From: an uncultured bacterium
GTDB taxonomy: Bacteria > Patescibacteriota > Gracilibacteria > Absconditabacterales > Absconditicoccaceae
Direction: 5' to 3'
NCBI GenBank assembly: GCA_903953935.1
Contig: CAJBLF010000021.1
Span: 1 to 47,569, forward strand
Length of the DNA: 47,569 nucleotides
Numbering within the stretch: position 1 is the first letter of the stretch; the number at the start of each line of letters is the position of its first letter. A program made the translations under genes and the position numbers. The notes under the pieces are model-generated. The model saw nothing but the letters and a program-made list of their open reading frames with translations. It was not told the DNA's origin and did not search any database. Shown in pieces: positions 43,237 to 47,569 of this stretch.

Positions 43237-43872
43237 ATGAACACTAAAAAACTTCAACATATTCTCAATGTATTGAGAGATTGAGTACAATCTATCTATC
43301 TATATCAAAGAGAAAAAGAAACTATTCCTGTTTTTATTGTCAATGAGGTAAACTTTGTTTCTCTAAACGCTATAAGATCTTTCTTTGTGCACGAAAAGTT
43401 TATATTGTTGACAGAAGATGACATAAAAGAATGAAATGATGTTTTTTGTCTAAAACTCTTACATATCAAGAATCATTCTACACTTTTCTATGGAAATGAT
43501 ATATTATTCGACTTTACCATTACTTTATCAGATCTTAGATCTGCGCTTGAATTTGAAATTCGCAATAAACGCATTCAATTGAGAGAGGAATATCTTTCTC
43601 ACCGCAATGGAAGAGATTTTTTGAAACATATTTTGCCAGGTATGCAAATTTTACGAGAATGAGCATTATTCTTAAAATCTCCCGATATTACTTTGCCTGA
43701 TGATATGAAGGTATTACTTTCGCTCTTCGATGTGGCTTGGTCTTGTAATAGTCAGATTTTTTACTATCTTATAGAAGATAGGATAGAGGATCGTAATATT
43801 CCTTTACTTATTCATGATGTACACCAATATCTTTTTCAGTTGTGTACTAAGGTTAATTGTTTTACTTTATAA
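43237..43872 (+). CDS. Unknown protein between TPM and lemA
   Basis: A 211-residue soluble protein with three TGA glycines. The first 90 residues (LQHILNVLRDGVQSIYLYQR, then NDVFCLKLLHIKNHSTLFYG) are alpha/beta and resemble a small nucleotidyltransferase-like or sensor domain without visible catalytic residues. The rest is helical (RSALEFEIRNKRIQLREEYL). The start is 41 nt after TPM and the stop 12 nt before lemA, so the three are one transcription unit. No family is recognised. Confidence 0.7.
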
Positions 43873-43884
43873 TTTTTTTCTCTC

Positions 43885-44514
43885 ATGAAAAAGACATTAC
43901 TTATTATTCTAGCTATTGTAGTTGTTGTATGATTTTTTGTTGTTGGTAAGTATAATACTTTGGTAAAATATGATGAATCAGTCGCAACGGCTTGGTCACA
44001 AGTAGAAAATGTATATCAAAGAAGATTGGATCTTATACCTAATCTTGTAAGTACCGTCAAGGGTGCTGCAGCACAAGAAAGTTGAGTATTGGTTGCTGTG
44101 GTCAATGCTAGGGCAAATGCAACAAAAGTTACTGTTGATATTAAAGATGCAAAATCTCTTGCTGAATTTCAAAAAGTCCAAGGTGAGGTATCATCTTCTT
44201 TATCAAAACTTTTAGCGGTTGTTGAAAGTTATCCTACACTTCAATCTATTCAAGCGTTCCGTGATCTTATGACTCAGCTTGAAGGTACAGAAAATAGAAT
44301 TACTGTTGAAAGAAAAAACTTCAATGACACAGTTAATACATTAAATATTTATATTCGCAGATTTCCTGCAAATATTGTAGCGGCAATATTCGGATTTGAA
44401 AAGGCACAACAATTTGAGGCTAAGGAAGGAGCTGATGTTGCTCCAACTGTGGATTTTGGTACTACACCAACTGCGCTTCCTGTAGATACTATTCCTACAG
44501 AAGGAACTGAATAA
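43885..44514 (+). CDS. lemA: LemA family protein
   Basis: A 209-residue protein with one N-terminal membrane helix (LLIILAIVVVVGFFVVGKYN) and the LemA signature: YDESVATAWSQVENVYQRRL, DLIPNLVSTVKGAAAQESGV, then FQKVQGEVSSSLSKLLAVVE, ESYPTLQSIQAFRDLMTQLE and ENRITVERKNFNDTVNTLN, with the C-terminal NIYIRRFPANIVAAIFGFEK. The fold is a helical bundle facing the outside. The biochemical role is unknown. It closes the TPM operon, and a terminator follows at 44547. Confidence 0.93.
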
Positions 44515-44546
44515 TTGAACTTTAGTGTTTTTAAATATCTAATGCT

Positions 44547-44577
44547 AGGTCGAGACTTGTTTCTTGGCCTTTTTTTG
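44547..44577 (+). terminator. Rho-independent terminator of the TPM-lemA unit
   Basis: AGGTCGAGA (44547-44555) pairs with TCTTGGCCT (44562-44570) through nine pairs, two of them G-U, and a T tract follows. Confidence 0.85.
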
Positions 44578-44689
44578 TATATTATTTTATCACAATAATT
44601 ATAATATGACAATATAAATATGATTTTTTTTTTGATCGTGTGCTAACGAAAAGATATATGATAATTACATACTCCCTTTGTTTTGATAC

Positions 44690-44985
44690 TCTATAAGGAT
44701 ATATTATTGCCGTAAACAAAAAATATCCCTAAACAAAAATGAGTTATGCCAGATGGGCTCAAGTCAAAACATTACTATTACAAATCTCTTAGTATTCTAA
44801 AGATTTGTTCGCTAACTAAGTAACTTACCAAAGTGAAAGGTTCGCATCAACCTTTGGAGATGGCATTAAAATTATTTGGTTTATACAACTGGTAGCGTAG
44901 TATCGGTTCTATAAACCTAATAATAATAGGTGGCCATCCCCAATGGGTATGGCTACTTGGTTATTATCAAGTAGCTTTTTCTTTT
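44690..44985 (+). ncRNA. Unass. structured RNA of about 300 nt with own terminator
   Basis: Gene-free but rich in helices. GGATAT/ATATCC pairs 44697-44702 with 44723-44728. A long-range ATGCCA/TGGCAT helix (44746-44751 with 44861-44866) encloses a bulged 11-bp hairpin (44781-44807) and AAAGGTT/AACCTTT (44836-44842 with 44849-44855). Then come GGTTTATA/TATAAACC (44878-44885 with 44910-44917) and GCCATCCC/GGGtATGGC (44933-44940 with 44945-44953), and a terminator at 44952-44985. The only ORF is a 17-codon frame at 44739. No tRNA-like ends or family signature of tmRNA, SRP RNA or 6S RNA is visible. The promoter is uncertain (TATGAT at 44657-44662). Confidence 0.6.
44952..44985 (+). terminator. 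Rho-independent terminator of the structured RNA
   Basis: GCTACTTG (44952-44959) with CAAGTAGC (44968-44975), then TTTTTCTTTT. Its plus orientation sets the strand of the RNA candidate. Confidence 0.88.
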
Positions 44986-45011
44986 AATGAAAAAAAAATA
45001 CTATGATATAA

Positions 45012-45042
45012 CAAAAAAAGAAGGCAGTATACACTTGCCTTC
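45012..45042 (-). terminator. Rho-independent terminator
   Basis: GAAGGCA (45020-45026) with TGCCTTC (45036-45042); on the minus strand seven T follow. It lies about 25 nt past the stop of the minus-strand gene at 45066. Confidence 0.85.
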
Positions 45043-45065
45043 CGGTGGTCTTTGTTCGGATGTTG

Positions 45066-45377
45066 TTACCTTATTTCGATTCCCCTCATTGCTTCTGAGA
45101 ATGATTCGATTTTGGTTACTGTGACTCCTTGTGCGCATTTTATCCCGAATTTGGTACAATTCAGGTTTGTGATGCAAGAGGGGGGGACGCTAACTTCAAT
45201 TACATGCATTTTCTCTTTGTTGAGAGATTCGTGCTTTTGTAATGTTGAAATCAGTTCTTTTTTCTCTTTGAAGACGCCAGCACGTCCGTTGTTCAATTTC
45301 ATTGCACGAGCTATCTCCTGCTTTTCTTCTTCGTTTAATACAACGAAGTACCCTTCAATTTTCTCATCGTTCATCAT
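45066..45377 (-). CDS. Small unknown protein
   Basis: A 103-residue soluble protein with no TGA codon among its six glycines. The N-terminal half is helical and charged (IEGYFVVLNEEEKQEIARAM; GVFKEKKELISTLQKHESLN), the C-terminal half beta-like with two cysteines (VIEVSVPPSCITNLNCTKFG). The minus-strand terminator directly downstream supports this frame over the overlapping plus-strand ORF. A second ATG lies at 45374. The family is not recognised. Confidence 0.6.
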   Translation of the reverse strand: MMNDEKIEGYFVVLNEEEKQEIARAMKLNNGRAGVFKEKKELISTLQKHESLNKEKMHVIEVSVPPSCITNLNCTKFGIKCAQGVTVTKIESFSEAMRGIEIR

Positions 45378-45496
45378 ACGTTTACAATTATTTTTATATA
45401 TAATTTTTTGTTTTTAACAAAAGAACTTATATCCTTTTTTCCATAAAAATCAATATCAATTATAATAAATAATCTTGGTTTTTTCTTTTGAAAGAC

Positions 45497-45525
45497 TTGC
45501 AATTCTCTGCATAATATAGTATAAG
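45497..45525 (+). promoter_or_regulatory. Promoter of the nucleotidyltransferase gene
   Basis: TTGCAA (45497-45502), a 17-nt spacer and TATAAG (45520-45525), 50 nt before the ATG at 45576. Confidence 0.55.
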
Positions 45526-45575
45526 TTTCTTTGTATGTTTTGTTTCTATGTTCTTTTATTGTTTAACATATCTCT

Positions 45576-46391
45576 ATGAAAAAAGATGTTTCATTGGTAT
45601 ATATGGTAGCATGAATGTCCTCCCGTTTTGGTGGTAAGATAAAACAATTCGCCAAAGTCTGACCACATGATTCTAGTCTTATTGAATATTCTTTGTATCA
45701 AGCATTGCCTGCATGATTTTCTAAGATCATCTTTATCGTCGGTAAAATGACGGAACTACCGTTCAAAGAAATGTTTTGAGATAGTTATCAGTGAATTCCT
45801 GTGGAATACGCCATGCAGTCATTTGATGAGGCTGTTAGGGATAGACCACGAGGAACTGTAGATGCTTTATGTAGTGCAAAAAATCTTGTCTCATGATCTT
45901 GTGTTGTCTGTAACTGAGATGATATTTATGGTACTCGTGCATTTACTATTCTTATACAACATTTGCAGGATTCAGAAATGCCAGCTCTTGTTTGATATCC
46001 TTTAAAAAATGTTTTACCTGATCATTGAACAACAAATAGAGGAATACTTAGATTGGATGAACAAGGTTATGTAGAAAGAGTAGAGGAGACTCTTTGAATT
46101 GCAAAGGACTCTTTAGAGAAATTCTGACTTATAGCAGAGAAGGATATCTGTAATATGAATATTTTTGCTATGGATGCTCATACTATATCTAAATTGGACT
46201 CTTATATGACAACATTTAAACAGGAGCATAGTTGAGATAGAAAAATAGAGTGTTATTTGCCTGTAGAATTACCTAAGATTTCTAAAGTAAAAATGTATAC
46301 AACGAATGATCCATGGTTTTGAGTAACTAATCCAGAAGATGAAGAAATTGTTAGAAATCAAATACAGGAATATGAAAATAATAAACATTAA
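45576..46391 (+). CDS. Sugar-nucleotide nucleotidyltransferase-like protein
   Basis: A 271-residue GT-A-fold nucleotidyltransferase. The N-terminal LVYMVAGMSSRFGGKIKQFA corresponds to the LAAGxGxRxxxxxK nucleotide-binding loop, with the first alanines changed to MVAG. SLIEYSLYQAL, KIIFIVGKM, GTVDALCSAKNLV and CVVCNGDDIYG (metal-binding Asp pair) follow in family order, and the ending NPWFG-like DPWFGVTNPEDEEIV fits sugar-phosphate members. The probable reaction is NTP plus sugar-1-phosphate to NDP-sugar; the sugar is unknown. More than ten TGA glycines are used. It is a single gene with its own promoter. Confidence 0.85.
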
Positions 46392-46493
46392 AACATTGAA
46401 AAATTGAAAGATTGAAATGTTGAGTGTTGAGAATTTAGGTTTGAGAGTTGAAAAGTTTTTTTAAAAGTAGAGGAGTACTCCCCTATAAAAATA

Positions 46494-46523
46494 AAAAAAG
46501 CCAGTTTTAAACTGGTCTTTTTT
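46494..46523 (+). terminator. Rho-independent terminator
   Basis: CCAGTT (46501-46506) with AACTGG (46510-46515), flanked by an A tract and TCTTTTTT. It ends the nucleotidyltransferase transcript about 110 nt past its stop and may work on both strands. Confidence 0.7.
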
Positions 46524-46734
46524 GCTCCTTGATGGGCACTTAGTGCCACTCAGATCCACAAAACATGCTTAAAATTCCGTCAAAATAGGTGTTTTCTTGG
46601 ATTTTGGTCTTTTTGGGGTGTTTTTGCTTGTTGTATGTTTTCAAAGTAGTATAGGTATATATATTTTTTATACGGTATATATTTGTCTAAAAAATCATTA
46701 AAAATGCTTATACTAACTGCGTTCTAAATACAAC

Positions 46735-46766
46735 ATACTTTGCACAAGATATATTGTGCAAAGTAT
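46735..46766. repeat. 13-bp perfect inverted repeat
   Basis: ATACTTTGCACAA (46735-46747) and its exact reverse complement (46754-46766) around GATATA. There is no T tract on either side, so it is not a terminator. It could be an operator, a small RNA hairpin or an element end. Confidence 0.75.
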
Positions 46767-46933
46767 AAGAAGGTCTAAAATACGGTGTTTTTCGAGCTGA
46801 GCTTATATTTGTTCAATTGTGTCGTAATTTGTATCATTCTGGAATTGAATTCTGAGAAAAGTTTTTGGAGAGTGTTTGTGTTTTGATTTTATGATCTATT
46901 TTGTCAGAAGTCCTCTCCTCTATTATTTATTTC

Positions 46934-47545
46934 TTACATTTTTAATTGTGTATCTGTGATATGCTTCTCTTTGTAGGGAAATCCTTTTTCAAAAGCTTCT
47001 AATTCTTCTTTGTCCGTCTCAAATACCTTGTCAGCGTAAAATTTACCAGAAATACCCCTGAGACTTTTATCATATAGCTCTAATGCCATGAATGGTTCAA
47101 AATTTAGTCCTTCAGATGTCTGAATATTGTATTTTTCAGCGTTTACAAATCCAAAACGATGATAATATCCTGGATCACCAAATATAATTATGGCTTTGTA
47201 TCCTAATTGTTTCGCTTGTTCGAGTGAATATTTCATTAGTAAACTACCGATTCCTTGTTTATGGTGTGTAGGCAGTACGGCTAGTGGTCACATACATAGA
47301 ACATCAAATTCTTTGTTTTCACTATTGATTATCTTAGCTTTGGAATACATGATATATCAAAGAATCTTATCCTTATCACAAGCGACAAAATCTAATTCTT
47401 TTATAAACGATTCCACATTTCTCATCTTATGAACAACAAGATGTTCATCACATCCTGGTTTATAGAGATCCCAAAATGCTTCTCTTGTTAGTTCTTCTAT
47501 AGTTCTAAAGTCTTTTTCTTCTTCGTGTCTTATGGAGATGTTCAT
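46934..47545 (-). CDS. GNAT family N-acetyltransferase
   Basis: A 203-residue acetyl-CoA-dependent acetyltransferase. MNISIRHEEEKDFRTIEELT opens the fold, CMGPLAVLPTHHKQGIGSLL carries the acetyl-CoA pyrophosphate loop (Q/RxxGxG/A form), and YKAIIIFGDPGYYHRFGFVN matches the YhbS-like branch, as does FMALELYDKSLRGISGKFYA. Two glycines are TGA codons (ILGYIM, MGPLAV). The substrate is unknown. The start lies near the window edge; the upstream context is not visible. Confidence 0.88.
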
Positions 47546-47569
47546 TTATTTAGATTACGTATCTAAAAA

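Larger units (their letters stand above)
46392..46933. other. Gene-free stretch with three palindromes
   Basis: No credible ORF. 46392-46465 is a run of ATTGAAA/GTTGAGA-type repeats. GGAGTACTCC (46472-46481), the terminator at 46494-46523, GGCACT/AGTGCC (46535-46547) and the 13-bp inverted repeat at 46735-46766 follow. Confidence 0.5.

Noticed and set aside
44690-44985. tmRNA, SRP or 6S RNA assignment
   Set aside because: The short frame GCC GTA AAC... ending TAA gives no tag-like hydrophobic end; the SRP tetraloop region and 6S bubble layout are absent.
45052-45417. Plus-strand 121-codon ORF
   Set aside because: Shadow of the minus-strand gene 45066-45377, which is followed by a clean minus-strand terminator.

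Overview
The window comes from an AT-rich bacterium that reads UGA as glycine (translation table 25). That code points to Candidatus Gracilibacteria (BD1-5/GN02) or Absconditabacteria (SR1) of the Candidate Phyla Radiation; the sequence alone does not separate the two. In-frame TGA stands at invariant glycines: the HELGH zinc motif at 31178-31861, the P-loops at 31909-32409 and in recG, the GGGTP motif of the radical-SAM gene, and 12 of the 17 glycines in the Gly-rich tail of the TPM protein (42302-43195). All real stops are TAA or TAG. Read with the standard code the window looks like a field of pseudogenes; read with table 25 it is densely packed with intact genes. Start codons are usually preceded by T-rich leaders rather than Shine-Dalgarno sequences.

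Layout. 1-2303: small genes (lysine-rich peptide, CoA-binding protein, HAD-like protein, one membrane-anchored unknown). 2361-7039 (minus): UvrD/PcrA helicase, a DnaE-type PHP domain without polymerase, a PLP aminotransferase. 7169-14590 (plus): exported amidase-SpoIID fusion, WecG/TagA glycosyltransferase, a large one-pass membrane protein, a short alanyl-tRNA synthetase, a C39-like peptidase. 14623-19076 (minus): a DUF1015 operon, a small membrane protein, RecJ, one unknown. 19177-19567: an unassigned structured RNA. 19668-21319 (minus): UPF0251 regulator and glutamate dehydrogenase. 21497-23989: a radical-SAM/kinase fusion and a DnaQ-type exonuclease.

24073-27316 is the most unusual stretch. 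The RNase P RNA gene (24073-24770) is split by a GIY-YIG nuclease ORF that fills the loop of helix P3. The P3 helix is a perfect 16-bp inverted repeat tightly framing the ORF, and closely similar stems recur in two other peripheral helices of the same RNA. Next comes tRNA-Trp(CCA), and then two tandem gene cassettes bounded by duplicated tRNA-end/terminator sequence (T) and a second conserved repeat (R), as if elements had accreted at the tRNA 3' end.

27402-33437: a P-type ATPase, DUF378, uracil-DNA glycosylase, a gluzincin metallopeptidase, a P-loop kinase and two convergent Nudix hydrolases. 33460-41658: RecG (minus), then FtsH, a PSP1/RicT-like protein, a TPR protein, DnaB and a small Cys-rich protein. 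41700-44514: an envelope cluster with TPM (YgcG-like) and LemA proteins. 44690-44985: a second unassigned structured RNA with a strong terminator. 45066-47545: a small unknown, a nucleotidyltransferase and a GNAT acetyltransferase.

Together the genes cover replication and repair (UvrD, RecJ, RecG, DnaB, Ung, Nudix, exonuclease), envelope turnover (amidase-SpoIID, TagA-like, TPM, LemA, FtsH) and RNA processing (RNase P). Several proteins are truncated or fused relative to their families (AlaRS, DnaE-PHP, HemN-CMK, amidase-SpoIID).
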